Shown in pieces: positions 45,158 to 54,005 of a DNA stretch of 64,000 nucleotides; positions within the stretch are counted from its first letter, which is position 1; every line of letters begins with the position of its first letter. The position numbers and the translations under genes were made by a program. The DNA is taken from contig JALIHJ010000074.1 in assembly GCA_022984795.1 (NCBI GenBank), positions 1 to 64,000 on the forward strand, written 5' to 3'. A model generated the notes under the pieces. That model did not search any database, was not told where the DNA came from, and was given only the letters and a program-made list of their open reading frames with translations. The DNA comes from Fabrea salina (lineage: Eukaryota > Ciliophora > Heterotrichea > Heterotrichida > Fabreidae).

Positions 45158-46024
45158 TTATATTTGGTTAACTAGGTTTAGTAAGTTTAGCAACAGCTTA
45201 GTTGAGTAGTACCTTAGTTCGTGGTTGTTTAGGTTTTGTTTGAATCTAAGTTCTCCGTAGTTGGGTTTGTCTGGCTTTCCATCGCATTCCCAAATTGTAT
45301 AGTAGAGAAAGTTTATCCAGAAACTAGGGTCAGTAGACTTGAATTCTTCAGATATTTTGAAAAGGAACTCTTCTATGAACTGAGTTTCAGTTAGTTTGCC
45401 AAACAGGGTTTCGGCTATTTGGTTTGCAAAACAGAGTCTTGTTGGTAGGTAGTCTTCTCCCGCACATGATATTTTTTTGAGTCTATCTGGGATTCCATCT
45501 GAGTCTTCAAAGACTACTATGTTTTTAGCCACTAAAACGTGGTAACTTTCTCCTTCCTGCAAAGTAGCTACTAAGTACACTACGTGCATAGGAAAGTTGT
45601 TAGACAGTTTGATTTCAAAAGTGTTGGGGTTCAACACAGTTCCGTTTTCGGTCTCTTTTTTAGTAAGTTTTACGTTTTGAGTAACTAAACTGGAAGACCA
45701 CAAGTTGGGAGGTGCATCAGAAGGCCCAAATAGCCTTAAAGTTACTTCAGAGTTCCTAAAGTTCTGGTTAATCCAAGGATGCAAAAAAAAATCTAGTTCT
45801 AAGTCAGATTGATTCTTGAACTCCCTTGCATCGTGAATTAAGGTCATCTCATGCCTAGTAGGGTTAGGGTGTTCAAGGCTACTCAAGTACCTTAACATTT
45901 CAATAGGCAAAGTGAACCCTAACAAAGACTGGTCCTGAGCCTCCACACTCAGTAACTGAGTGTAGTCTTCAAAGTAAATCCCCAAATGAGGGAGTCCTGG
46001 GTAGTTATTTTTCCCCACTTCCAT
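45158..46024 (-). CDS. Conserved-looking protein of unknown function
   Basis: The 288-residue protein starts MEVGKNNYPGLPHLGIYFED and has no signal peptide or membrane segment. It has mixed alpha/beta composition, with beta-like segments (MHVVYLVATLQEGESYHVLV) in the middle and a helical C-terminus (YYSTKLLLNLLNLVNQI). I recognise no family. The start is divergent from the TTLL gene with 15 nt between ATGs. The TAA is joined directly to the ATG of NAT10 (TAAATG). Confidence 0.7.
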   Translation of the reverse strand: MEVGKNNYPGLPHLGIYFEDYTQLLSVEAQDQSLLGFTLPIEMLRYLSSLEHPNPTRHEMTLIHDAREFKNQSDLELDFFLHPWINQNFRNSEVTLRLFGPSDAPPNLWSSSLVTQNVKLTKKETENGTVLNPNTFEIKLSNNFPMHVVYLVATLQEGESYHVLVAKNIVVFEDSDGIPDRLKKISCAGEDYLPTRLCFANQIAETLFGKLTETQFIEEFLFKISEEFKSTDPSFWINFLYYTIWECDGKPDKPNYGELRFKQNLNNHELRYYSTKLLLNLLNLVNQI

Positions 46025-46039
46025 TTATAAATCTTCAAA

Positions 46040-48325
46040 ATGGATGTAAAAAATTTAAACGAAGAAAGAGAATACAAGTTCGTAAGTGTAGTTCCCAGAG
46101 GTCCTGAAGACCACACAAGCAAAAGACTAGATATTCTGCAGCAGGCTGAAAGGGCCTCCTGGACAGGAATTAAGTCTGAGTTCGTCGGGATTCCAGGGCA
46201 GGGCCTCAACAACCCTAACAGCCTTCCAGAGTTTTCTAACCAGTTTTTCCAGAAGTGCAAATACGCTCTTGAAAAACTCTCTGGAGCCTACACACCTCCT
46301 TTAATTACCTTTGCACCTGTGGGCAAAACAGATCTCCTCAAAGAAGGTCCTCCCAGCAACTCCTACTCCAAAGGCAACTTTCTGAACCACAAAGACTTAC
46401 TTTACAGGGTGTTTAAGGTAGACGCACGGCTAGTGAGGTCCACCTTAGAAAACTCAGGTTTCTGCTACACGGACTCTCACGACTGGAATGTGATGTGGAT
46501 AGGGCAGAGTGCCCACAGGTACCTGTACGAAGGCTTAAGTGAGTACCAAAGAATCAACCACTTCCCTTCTTCACACGAAATCACTCGCAAAGACAAACTT
46601 GCTTTGAGCATTTTAAAAATGCAAAACAAGTTCGGAAAGGAAGAGTTTGACTTCTACCCGGACACTTACGTTCTGCCTGAAGAGTTTTCGGAGTTCTACA
46701 TGCACTTCAACAAGTCCAGAGACCCTTACTGGATACTGAAGCCTGTAAACTCTAGTCAAGGAAAAGGCATAAGCCTCATAGACAGTTTGACCCAAGTGCC
46801 CACTAACGAGCCTTTTGTGATTTCCAAGTACATCAAGAACCCCCTCCTCATAAACGGCTTGAAGTTCGACTTAAGGCTTTACGTGCTAATTACTAGTTTT
46901 GAGCCTTTGAAAATATACTTGTACCAAGAAGGCCTTGTGCGGTTTGCCAGTGAAGAGTACAACTCTCAGAATAAAAACAAATACGTCCACCTGACTAACT
47001 ACTCAATTAACAAAAAAAACAAAAGGTTCGTTTCGAACAAAGACTGGCGAGAAGACGACTTTGGACACAAGTGGAGCTTGCAAGCACTTTCTAGACATCT
47101 TAAGTCAGCAGGGGTGGACATGGAACTTTTCTGGAGTAAGGTTTACGACTTAATCATTAAAACTGTACTTTCGATGGAAGACGTTGTAGTTGACAGTGTA
47201 AGAAAGTTATCTTTGCACAGGTCTAACTGCTTCGACCTTTTGGGATTCGACATACTTATTGACAGCAACTTGAAGCCTTGGCTGATTGAGGTTAACTTAA
47301 GTCCTAGTTTAGCTACTGAATCACCAATTGACCACCATATTAAAAGCAACCTTATTGCAGACACCCTTAACTTAGTTGGCATTCGACAGTACGACCGCAA
47401 AAGAACTAGTGGAAGTATGGCTCGGCAAAGACTCCGCACTAGACAAAATCAGTTTAGTTCCACTAGTCCTAAGTCCAGTAGTTACGTAATGCGATCCCAC
47501 GTTATAAAAAACAGCCAATTCAAAAACAGTAAGTCCCAAGAAATACTTAAAGAAACCCTAGAAGAAATTCTTAGAAGAGGCAACTTTATTTTGGTTTTTC
47601 CAGCTAAAGGTTCTGCTTTTTACGAGCAGTACTTTAAAGTCAGGCGAATGACTAACTTGTCCCTTTACAAGTCTTTATTTAAAGAAATAGCTAAAAGTGA
47701 ACTGCCTCAGGCCCTGCCTGAAGTCTCTCCTAAAAGACCTAGAAGCACAGTAACTAACGCTCCTAAACCACCCCCGCCTAACAAGTCATTTGAAGCAGTT
47801 TCTAAAAGAACCTGTATAAGTTGCGGAAACCTTATCCGCTCTTGCTCTTGTGTCTCCAAAAACTCAGGCAGAATAACTATTACGGCTGAAGATGTGCTAA
47901 TTGAGTACGTCTCAAGACTAGCCCAAGCACTCCAAGCTTTAAGACAAAAAGGACTTAAAAGTGAGTGGAGGCAAGCCATAGATTCTTTTGTAGACAACAA
48001 GTACTGGGAAGACCAAGTCAAAGGCTCAGTCACACAAAAAATACAGTATAGACTGCAAACTCTCAAAAACTCCACCAAGGAAACCTACTCTTTTTTCAAG
48101 GAGCAAAAACAAGCTGCTATGAAAGGGTTTTCGGGGCTCAAACTCGAAACCTTACTTAGGAACTCCAGCAACTCTATAGTTATCGACCTAGCAGGTGGTT
48201 TGTTCAGACAAAACGCAGGAATTCTCACACAGATCGTAAGGAGCTTAGCTACTTCTGCTGTGTCTTCTCACAAAAAAACCCAAAGTTTCTTTGGAAGTTT
48301 TGCGCGTCCTTTTACAAGTTACTAA
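46040..48325 (+). CDS. Tubulin tyrosine ligase-like polyglutamylase (TTLL4/5/6 group)
   Basis: The 761-residue protein has a TTL ATP-grasp domain at about 110-460: YWILKPVNSSQGKGISLI, then VISKYIKNPLLINGLKFDLR, YVHLTNYSINKK, and FDLLGFDILIDSNLKPWLIE followed by VNLSPSL. These are the nucleotide- and Mg-binding motifs of glutamylating TTLLs, closest in wording to TTLL5. The enzyme adds glutamate side chains to tubulin tails, which suits a heavily ciliated cell. The long C-terminal region (470-761) is basic, contains a small Cys cluster (CISCGNLIRSCSCVS) and ends in a helical region. It may target the enzyme to microtubules or cortex. The start is 15 nt from the divergent unknown gene. Confidence 0.9.
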   Translation: MDVKNLNEEREYKFVSVVPRGPEDHTSKRLDILQQAERASWTGIKSEFVGIPGQGLNNPNSLPEFSNQFFQKCKYALEKLSGAYTPPLITFAPVGKTDLLKEGPPSNSYSKGNFLNHKDLLYRVFKVDARLVRSTLENSGFCYTDSHDWNVMWIGQSAHRYLYEGLSEYQRINHFPSSHEITRKDKLALSILKMQNKFGKEEFDFYPDTYVLPEEFSEFYMHFNKSRDPYWILKPVNSSQGKGISLIDSLTQVPTNEPFVISKYIKNPLLINGLKFDLRLYVLITSFEPLKIYLYQEGLVRFASEEYNSQNKNKYVHLTNYSINKKNKRFVSNKDWREDDFGHKWSLQALSRHLKSAGVDMELFWSKVYDLIIKTVLSMEDVVVDSVRKLSLHRSNCFDLLGFDILIDSNLKPWLIEVNLSPSLATESPIDHHIKSNLIADTLNLVGIRQYDRKRTSGSMARQRLRTRQNQFSSTSPKSSSYVMRSHVIKNSQFKNSKSQEILKETLEEILRRGNFILVFPAKGSAFYEQYFKVRRMTNLSLYKSLFKEIAKSELPQALPEVSPKRPRSTVTNAPKPPPPNKSFEAVSKRTCISCGNLIRSCSCVSKNSGRITITAEDVLIEYVSRLAQALQALRQKGLKSEWRQAIDSFVDNKYWEDQVKGSVTQKIQYRLQTLKNSTKETYSFFKEQKQAAMKGFSGLKLETLLRNSSNSIVIDLAGGLFRQNAGILTQIVRSLATSAVSSHKKTQSFFGSFARPFTSY

Positions 48326-48337
48326 TTGTTGTAATAA

Positions 48338-49123
48338 ATGCTAGTCTTGGCCCTGCTTCTTCCAGTCTTGGTTTTAGGAAACCCAGAAGGAGTCCTAGTG
48401 TACTCGTTCGAAAAACTAAGAAGTTTCCCTCACTCCCAGGAAGACTTCACCCAGGGCTTGATCATGGAGTCCTCAGAAGTGATTGTTCAGTCCACAGGAC
48501 TTTACGGGAAGTCCAAACTCCAACGACTTAACTTGTCGGACTACTCTGCTATACTTGAAGTAGAACTAGACAACTCTTACTTCGGCGAAGGAATTACTAA
48601 CTTGAATGGAAAGCTCTACCAACTCACTTGGCGTGAAGGAAAAATGTTAGTTTACGACCAGAGTTCCTTTGAGCTCTTGGAAACAGTGAGTCTTCCTAGA
48701 AACATCAGAGAAGGCTGGGGCATCTGCACTGACGGAACTTACCTCTACATAACTGAAGGGTCCCACTTTATCTTTGTGATGAGTCCTCAAAACTACAGTA
48801 TACTCAGGATCATTCCTGTTAAGCACAACAACAAAAACATTTCTAGACTCAACGAACTAGAGTGGATAAACGGAGAAATCTGGGCCAACTTGTTTTACTC
48901 ACATTATATTGCAAGGATAAACCCTAACACTGGAGAAGTGAACAGCTGGGTGAACTTTGAAGGTTTGGAAGCCCAAAACGAATACAGGTCCTGGTCCAGA
49001 GGAGACGTTTTGAACGGAATAGCTAGTTTGGAAGACACTTTGCTAGTTACCGGAAAGCGCTGGGCCAACATCTACCAAGTGCAGCTGACTGGGCCTGAAG
49101 TTTGGTCTGAAGCTCCTAACTAA
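48338..49123 (+). CDS. Glutaminyl-peptide cyclotransferase, plant/bacterial type
   Basis: The 261-residue protein has a short signal peptide (MLVLALLLPVLVLGNPEG) and the five-bladed propeller of type II glutaminyl cyclases. Typical text is HSQEDFTQGLIM, YFGEGITNLNGKLYQLTWR, GWGICTDGTYLYITEGS, and LNELEWINGEIWANLF. The catalytic Glu in YFGEGI is present. The enzyme forms pyroglutamate at N-termini of secreted proteins. This family is common in plants, bacteria and many protists and is unrelated to animal QC. It lies 12 nt after TTLL and 12 nt before AspRS on the same strand. Confidence 0.88.
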   Translation: MLVLALLLPVLVLGNPEGVLVYSFEKLRSFPHSQEDFTQGLIMESSEVIVQSTGLYGKSKLQRLNLSDYSAILEVELDNSYFGEGITNLNGKLYQLTWREGKMLVYDQSSFELLETVSLPRNIREGWGICTDGTYLYITEGSHFIFVMSPQNYSILRIIPVKHNNKNISRLNELEWINGEIWANLFYSHYIARINPNTGEVNSWVNFEGLEAQNEYRSWSRGDVLNGIASLEDTLLVTGKRWANIYQVQLTGPEVWSEAPN

Positions 49124-49135
49124 TAATCATACAAA

Positions 49136-50797
49136 ATGCTAAGGTTTGGACGCCGCATTTTTTCATTATTATCACGAATGGAATCTGAAGAAGCTGGTAG
49201 CTGTGTGCGGCTTTACGCTAACTTAGCCAAAGAAAACAACTTGAAGTCAGCTAGTTTCCCCAAGGCCCCAAAACCCTCCAACAAGCCCAAGACCCAAATT
49301 ATGAAAGATCCTGATCCCGAGGACCCCTGTTGTCAGAATTACGGGGACTTACCTAGAGTCCAGTCTCAAACCCACGGTTCACGCAACATACTTAAGCTAA
49401 GTGAACTTAACGAGGAAATCAAAGAACCTGTTTGGGTCAGAGCACGCCTCCACAGTTCCAGAATCAAAGGCAACCTGGGCTTTTTGATTCTTAGACAGGG
49501 ATACTGGACAGTCCAGTGCACTTTGCTTAAAGGCGAACAAGTTTCTAAGCAGATGATTAAGTACGCATCTTCAATTTCCAACGAAAGCGTAATTGACGTG
49601 TACGGAACAGTCACTATTCCTTCTGAGCCAATTAAGTCCTGCACGATAAGTGGCATGGAACTCCAAATCCAAAAACTCCACTGTGTCTCCAGGGCTTTTA
49701 CGCCCCTTCCTTTCCAGCTCGAAGACGCCAACCAACCCATGACTCTCGAACAGGCCGAAAACGAGGGCAAAGGAATAGAAACTGAAGAAGAAGGCGGAAG
49801 GTCCCGTGTGAAGCAAAAAGTCAGACTGGACAACCGCTACATTGACTTAAGGCTCCCTGTGAACCAAGCCTTAATGCGGCTGAGTTCTGGAATCTGCCAG
49901 TTCTTTAGGGAGTTCCTTTACCAAAACGGGTTCACAGAAATACACACTCCCAAACTGATAGCAGGTACTTCAGAAGGAGGTGCAGAGGTTTTCAGAACTA
50001 CTTACTTCGAACGCAATGCCTGCTTAGCACAGAGTCCCCAACTGTACAAACAAATGGCCATTATGGCTGACCTAGACAGAGTGTTTGAAATCGGACCAGT
50101 TTTCAGGGCAGAGAACTCTAACACCCACAGACACCTTTGCGAGTTCGTAGGTTTGGACTTTGAAATGGCTATAAAAGAACACTACTTCGAAGTGCTGGAA
50201 GTGATCCACAACTTGTTTGTGCACATCTTCAAAGGCCTTGAAAAGAACTATGTTTCTGAACTCAAAGCAGTTTACAACCACTTCCCTTTCATACAGCCTT
50301 TCCAGTACACAGAAAAGCCCCTTTTCTTCACCTTCCAAGAAGCTGCTCAAATCCTCAACGAAGCAGGCTACCCCCAAGACCCCATGGAGGACCTTAAAAC
50401 TGAGGCTGAAAAGCTGTTTGGAAAGATCGTCAAGGAAAAGTACCACACAGACTTCTACGTAATCCACCGCTACCCTGCTGAGGTCAGGCCTTTCTACACA
50501 ATGATTTGTGAAGACGACCCTAACTGGACGTGCTCCTTCGACGTGTTCATGAGGGGCGAAGAAATCATATCTGGAGCTCAGAGAATACACGACCCCGACC
50601 TTCTCAGACAAAGAGCCATCCACAAAGGAATTGACGTCAGCACCATCAAAGACTACATTGACTCCTTTAGGTTCGGTGCTTTCCCCCACGGAGGCGCTGG
50701 AGTAGGCCTTGAAAGGGTCTTGATGTTGTTCTGTGGTCTTAAAAACATCCGTTGGTCGTCTATGTTCCCAAGGGACCCTAAGCGCTTAACACCTTAA
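49136..50797 (+). CDS. DARS1: Aspartyl-tRNA synthetase, eukaryotic cytosolic type
   Basis: The 553-residue protein has an OB-fold anticodon-binding domain (WVRARLHSSRIKGNLGFLIL) and a class IIb catalytic core with motif 1 region (DNRYIDLRLP), motif 2 (FRAENSNTHRHLCEFVGLDF) and motif 3 (GAGVGLERVLMLF, then PRDPKRLTP). The FPRDPxRLxP ending is typical of cytosolic AspRS. The first 14 residues (MLRFGRRIFSLLSR) are hydrophobic and Arg-rich with no acid, like a mitochondrial presequence. A second Met follows at residue 15 (MESEEAGSC), so two start sites could give mitochondrial and cytosolic forms. The stop is TAA. Confidence 0.93.
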   Translation: MLRFGRRIFSLLSRMESEEAGSCVRLYANLAKENNLKSASFPKAPKPSNKPKTQIMKDPDPEDPCCQNYGDLPRVQSQTHGSRNILKLSELNEEIKEPVWVRARLHSSRIKGNLGFLILRQGYWTVQCTLLKGEQVSKQMIKYASSISNESVIDVYGTVTIPSEPIKSCTISGMELQIQKLHCVSRAFTPLPFQLEDANQPMTLEQAENEGKGIETEEEGGRSRVKQKVRLDNRYIDLRLPVNQALMRLSSGICQFFREFLYQNGFTEIHTPKLIAGTSEGGAEVFRTTYFERNACLAQSPQLYKQMAIMADLDRVFEIGPVFRAENSNTHRHLCEFVGLDFEMAIKEHYFEVLEVIHNLFVHIFKGLEKNYVSELKAVYNHFPFIQPFQYTEKPLFFTFQEAAQILNEAGYPQDPMEDLKTEAEKLFGKIVKEKYHTDFYVIHRYPAEVRPFYTMICEDDPNWTCSFDVFMRGEEIISGAQRIHDPDLLRQRAIHKGIDVSTIKDYIDSFRFGAFPHGGAGVGLERVLMLFCGLKNIRWSSMFPRDPKRLTP

Positions 50798-50812
50798 TCT
50801 TTTAGCTATAAA

Positions 50813-52099
50813 ATGGCTGAACCCAGAACCATCGTTTTTATCTGCTACGAAGAAGAAACAAGGTCACCCCACACCTGCGACTCCTTGTCCAGAGTCTGCC
50901 AAAGTCTTTTGGAAGTTTATATGACTCAAGACCTTAGCCAGCCCAAGTTGTGCTTGAGTCCTGAACTCAACTCCTTAGACATTGGCGAAAAACTCATTCA
51001 GTTGTTCAATATCAGCAAGTTGCATGTTGAACCAGACCTGGGCTCCGAGAAAGTAGATCCTAACTACCTGGATACTCTGGAGCAGTTCCCAGAAATCAAG
51101 GAAAAACTAGGCGCTGACCAACCACCATTTTCTGGAGGCGAATTCCGCACCAGAGTGATTAAAGGCTTCCAAAACTCACTCACTCCTGGGGAAAGCACTA
51201 TCTTTGTAATTCCGAAAAAAGCAGCAGAAACAATAGCTGCCAAACTAAACATTCCGGTGCCTGGGGAGGGGTTCTTCTTCCTGACTGAAAGAGGAGGTAG
51301 GTTCGAGCCCAAAATGAACCTTGATTCTAAGTCATCACGGTTCTGCCAAGAAGTTGCCTTTGAAGTCCTAAAGCACATTTCGAGCAACCATCACTTCAGA
51401 GAAATCACTTGCAAAAACCAAAGAATATTTCAATCCCAGAAGGTGGAAAGCCAGGAGTCTTTAATCCCCAGCTTAGACTCAGCAGCTAAAAACATAGAAG
51501 AAGCCACCAATCAACTACGCAATAAGATTGAGGCTTCTGAAGGCCAAGAAGAGCTCCCTAAAGAATTCGAGATATCCAGAGTCACCCTTGACAAAGAATT
51601 TGACTACCACAACATTGAAGTCCAAAACAAGTCAGCAACCAACTACAACAACCTGGACTTTGCAGTAGTTTTCAAAGGCGAAAAAGAGACAGTGATGAAG
51701 ATCTTCAGAATCCAAAACTTGCCATCACTCAGCCGCGAAGCCTTCAAAGTCTATATTCCTTCTCACTGGTTCATAAGGCACAAGAACCTAGAACTAGCAC
51801 TTTACTGTGGCGAAGAAAAGGTTTACGGGGACTACTTCTTGGGAATAGCCCACATCAAAGAAGTCTTTGAAAAGAACGGAAGACTCAGTGCAATCATTTC
51901 TAACAACATACGAGTCATGCTCAAAATGAACTTGGTCGGAAAGGACCAAAACAAGACCGTCTTTGAAAAAGAAGTTGCTGTGAAACCCTCAGGAACTACC
52001 TTTGTAGAAGTTGACTTGCCAAGCAAAGGCACTGAGCTTAAAATTTACCTGAACTATGAAAACTGCCGAGCTTCCAACAAGTACACCTTTAAAAATTAA
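50813..52099 (+). CDS. Unknown protein with a C-terminal domain shared with the next gene
   Basis: The 428-residue protein has an N-terminal part (MAEPRTIVFICYEEETRSPH to about 200) of alpha/beta composition and a linker with a short helix. The C-terminal beta-rich domain of about 170 residues (from about 255) ends LKIYLNYENCRASNKYTF. That domain resembles the C-terminus of the next protein: both have I-x-x-I-K-(E/D)-x-(F/Y)-x-K-N-G-(R/K)-L, a long strand-rich stretch and a final C-x-x-x-x-x-F/Y-T. I recognise no family in either half. The pair (20 nt apart) looks like a tandem duplication followed by exchange of the N-terminal part. Confidence 0.7.
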   Translation: MAEPRTIVFICYEEETRSPHTCDSLSRVCQSLLEVYMTQDLSQPKLCLSPELNSLDIGEKLIQLFNISKLHVEPDLGSEKVDPNYLDTLEQFPEIKEKLGADQPPFSGGEFRTRVIKGFQNSLTPGESTIFVIPKKAAETIAAKLNIPVPGEGFFFLTERGGRFEPKMNLDSKSSRFCQEVAFEVLKHISSNHHFREITCKNQRIFQSQKVESQESLIPSLDSAAKNIEEATNQLRNKIEASEGQEELPKEFEISRVTLDKEFDYHNIEVQNKSATNYNNLDFAVVFKGEKETVMKIFRIQNLPSLSREAFKVYIPSHWFIRHKNLELALYCGEEKVYGDYFLGIAHIKEVFEKNGRLSAIISNNIRVMLKMNLVGKDQNKTVFEKEVAVKPSGTTFVEVDLPSKGTELKIYLNYENCRASNKYTFKN

Positions 52100-52118
52100 A
52101 TAGATAATTTATTGGTAA

Positions 52119-52949
52119 ATGGAGTCGCCCATTCAGAGCCAACTAGTTCCAAAAGTCTGCAGTGGAAACTCAGAAGCCTTGAACAACGTTATGAAAGCTA
52201 GGGACTTAGCACTGCTTAAGTTTTACTCAAACGTACTAGCGAGTTCAAGTTCCCAAAAAAGCGAACCTCTCCAACCCGAGACCCTAACCCAAGCAAGTCA
52301 AGAACTTGAAAAGTCCTTAGAAACAGTTAGTGAACTTTCAGAGACTTTAGAGTCTAGAAGAGTTGGCTCCAAACTTCTAAATCCTCACCAAGGACTACTG
52401 CCCTTTACTCTGAACCAAGAACTAGCCCAAATACAAGCTAGAATGTCGAAAGACAAAGCAGACTTAGAATTAAACCTTGAAAAACTCCACAACTCAGTCA
52501 AAGAAAAAGTCTTTTTGCTCGACAACGAATCCGGAACAGAGATTGGTCCTATTCGAAACCCTGAACAGCTTAGGTGTTACAAATTTGACTTTCCTCATGA
52601 ATTAATATCTCATAACTATAAGTTAAAACTCCAACTGTTCTACCTTTCAAGACCTATAAGCAACGAAGTCCAAATGACAACAATCGAGATTAAAGACATC
52701 TATGTTAAAAACGGGAAACTAGAACTCAGCTTTTTCAAAATGGTGACTGGTTCCCTGGATGCTTCAATCACTGTCAGAGTTGACGGCCAAGAGATATACA
52801 AAGGAAGCCAAACCTTAAAAACCGCTTACAAGGAAACTTACATCCAACTATGCGACCCTCCTAGAAACCTTCCTGGAAAAGAAGTCCAAGTTTCTATTAC
52901 TGCTAAAGGAAAAGACTGCTCAAGCACTTTCACTAAACGTTTTAACTAA
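52119..52949 (+). CDS. Unknown protein, C-terminal domain paralogous to the preceding gene
   Basis: The 276-residue protein has a helical N-terminal half (ALLKFYSNVLASSSSQKSEP, then LEKSLETVSELSETLESRRV) without membrane segments. The beta-rich C-terminal domain (about 145-276) contains IEIKDIYVKNGKLELSFFK and ends KGKDCSSTFTKRFN, similar to that of the gene at 50813. No known family is recognised. The gene starts 20 nt after its neighbour, and its stop TAA overlaps the stop TAG of the convergent EF-hand gene in the four bases CTAA. Confidence 0.68.
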   Translation: MESPIQSQLVPKVCSGNSEALNNVMKARDLALLKFYSNVLASSSSQKSEPLQPETLTQASQELEKSLETVSELSETLESRRVGSKLLNPHQGLLPFTLNQELAQIQARMSKDKADLELNLEKLHNSVKEKVFLLDNESGTEIGPIRNPEQLRCYKFDFPHELISHNYKLKLQLFYLSRPISNEVQMTTIEIKDIYVKNGKLELSFFKMVTGSLDASITVRVDGQEIYKGSQTLKTAYKETYIQLCDPPRNLPGKEVQVSITAKGKDCSSTFTKRFN

Positions 52950-53953
52950 TCTTGACTTGCAACCTGGAGTGCCTTCCAGGACTCTTTAGGGCTTTTGTGT
53001 TTGGAGTCTTTTACTCTCAAGTTGAGTTGCTCTCTTAAGTTCCTGACTTTAACTCCGCCAAACGAGTTTACAGAGTCGCTGTTGGGCACTTCACTTTCTG
53101 CCCGGGGCTCAGAGTGCTTTCCAGGTTCAACAGAAAAAGGCTTGAACCTTTTAGGCTGTGCTCTTCGGTCAGAGGCCTGGTCTAGGGGCTTTTTGGAGGT
53201 TTCAGAGATGTTATAGTTCTTTTTGATGCTTTCTGAAGGCAGTTTGGATTCGCTGAGTTTGGTTAAATTTGACTCGTAAGACTTAAACGACTTGTTTTTG
53301 AGGCTTTCGTTGGAAGGCGGAGGTGGAAGAGCCCCTCCTACTTGGCCTAAGCTTTCGCCCTTTGCCATTTTGTAAAACTCCTTGAAAGCCACTCTGCCCG
53401 AACTGCTGGAGTCCAGCATCCTGATCATTTCGTCTATTTCTTCGTCAGTCACGTACTCTCCAATTGAGTCCATGACGATCCTAATTTCTTCACTGCCTAT
53501 GAAACCGTTGCCGTCCATGTCGAAGGTGTCAAAGGCTGACTTAATTTCTTCTTCTGTGAAAGACAGCTTTTCGCCTCTTTCGTCAAAAGCTTTTATCTTA
53601 GGAACCTGGGATACTGCACTTCTTTCCGGGGATGCTGAAGAACTCGAACTCACAAAGGACCCCTTTGGAGTCCTGGACTCTAGTTTAAGGATCCTTTGTT
53701 TAGGGAGTTGCTTAGAGTAGCTTTCGTTACTCGGAATGTTTCTGGACACTTTAGACTTGCGAGAGTGTGCAGAGGCTGACCGCATAGTAAAGTAAGAGTA
53801 GTCTTGGGAGTTCTTGATGACTTCTTCAGCGTACTGGTTGAACCTGCTTGCCTGGGGCGAAGTGGCTCCTAAACTTAAAGGAGTTTCTTCAACCCCAAAA
53901 CTCCTGTTGGAGTCTACTTCACTTTCAACATCAAAGTACTTAGTTCTGAACAT
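52946..53953 (-). CDS. EF-hand protein with long disordered flanks
   Basis: The 335-residue protein carries one EF-hand pair near 130-205: FDTFDMDGNGFIGSEEIRIV is a full Ca2+ loop (D-x-D-x-N-x-F-I-x-x-x-E). RMLDSSSSGRVAFKEFYKMA is a partner whose loop lacks several acidic ligands. The spacing E-E-I-D-E-M-I-R resembles centrin and calmodulin. The rest is Ser/Lys/Arg-rich and probably disordered. A centrin-like cortical or contractile role is possible but unproven. The stop is TAG, overlapping the TAA of the previous gene by three bases on opposite strands. The start is divergent from F-box/WD40 gene C. Confidence 0.82.
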   Translation of the reverse strand: MFRTKYFDVESEVDSNRSFGVEETPLSLGATSPQASRFNQYAEEVIKNSQDYSYFTMRSASAHSRKSKVSRNIPSNESYSKQLPKQRILKLESRTPKGSFVSSSSSASPERSAVSQVPKIKAFDERGEKLSFTEEEIKSAFDTFDMDGNGFIGSEEIRIVMDSIGEYVTDEEIDEMIRMLDSSSSGRVAFKEFYKMAKGESLGQVGGALPPPPSNESLKNKSFKSYESNLTKLSESKLPSESIKKNYNISETSKKPLDQASDRRAQPKRFKPFSVEPGKHSEPRAESEVPNSDSVNSFGGVKVRNLREQLNLRVKDSKHKSPKESWKALQVASQD

Positions 53954-54005
53954 TTATAAAGTTAGTAGTTTACCTTTGTGTACTTAGTGTGGCACTGACT
54001 GATAA

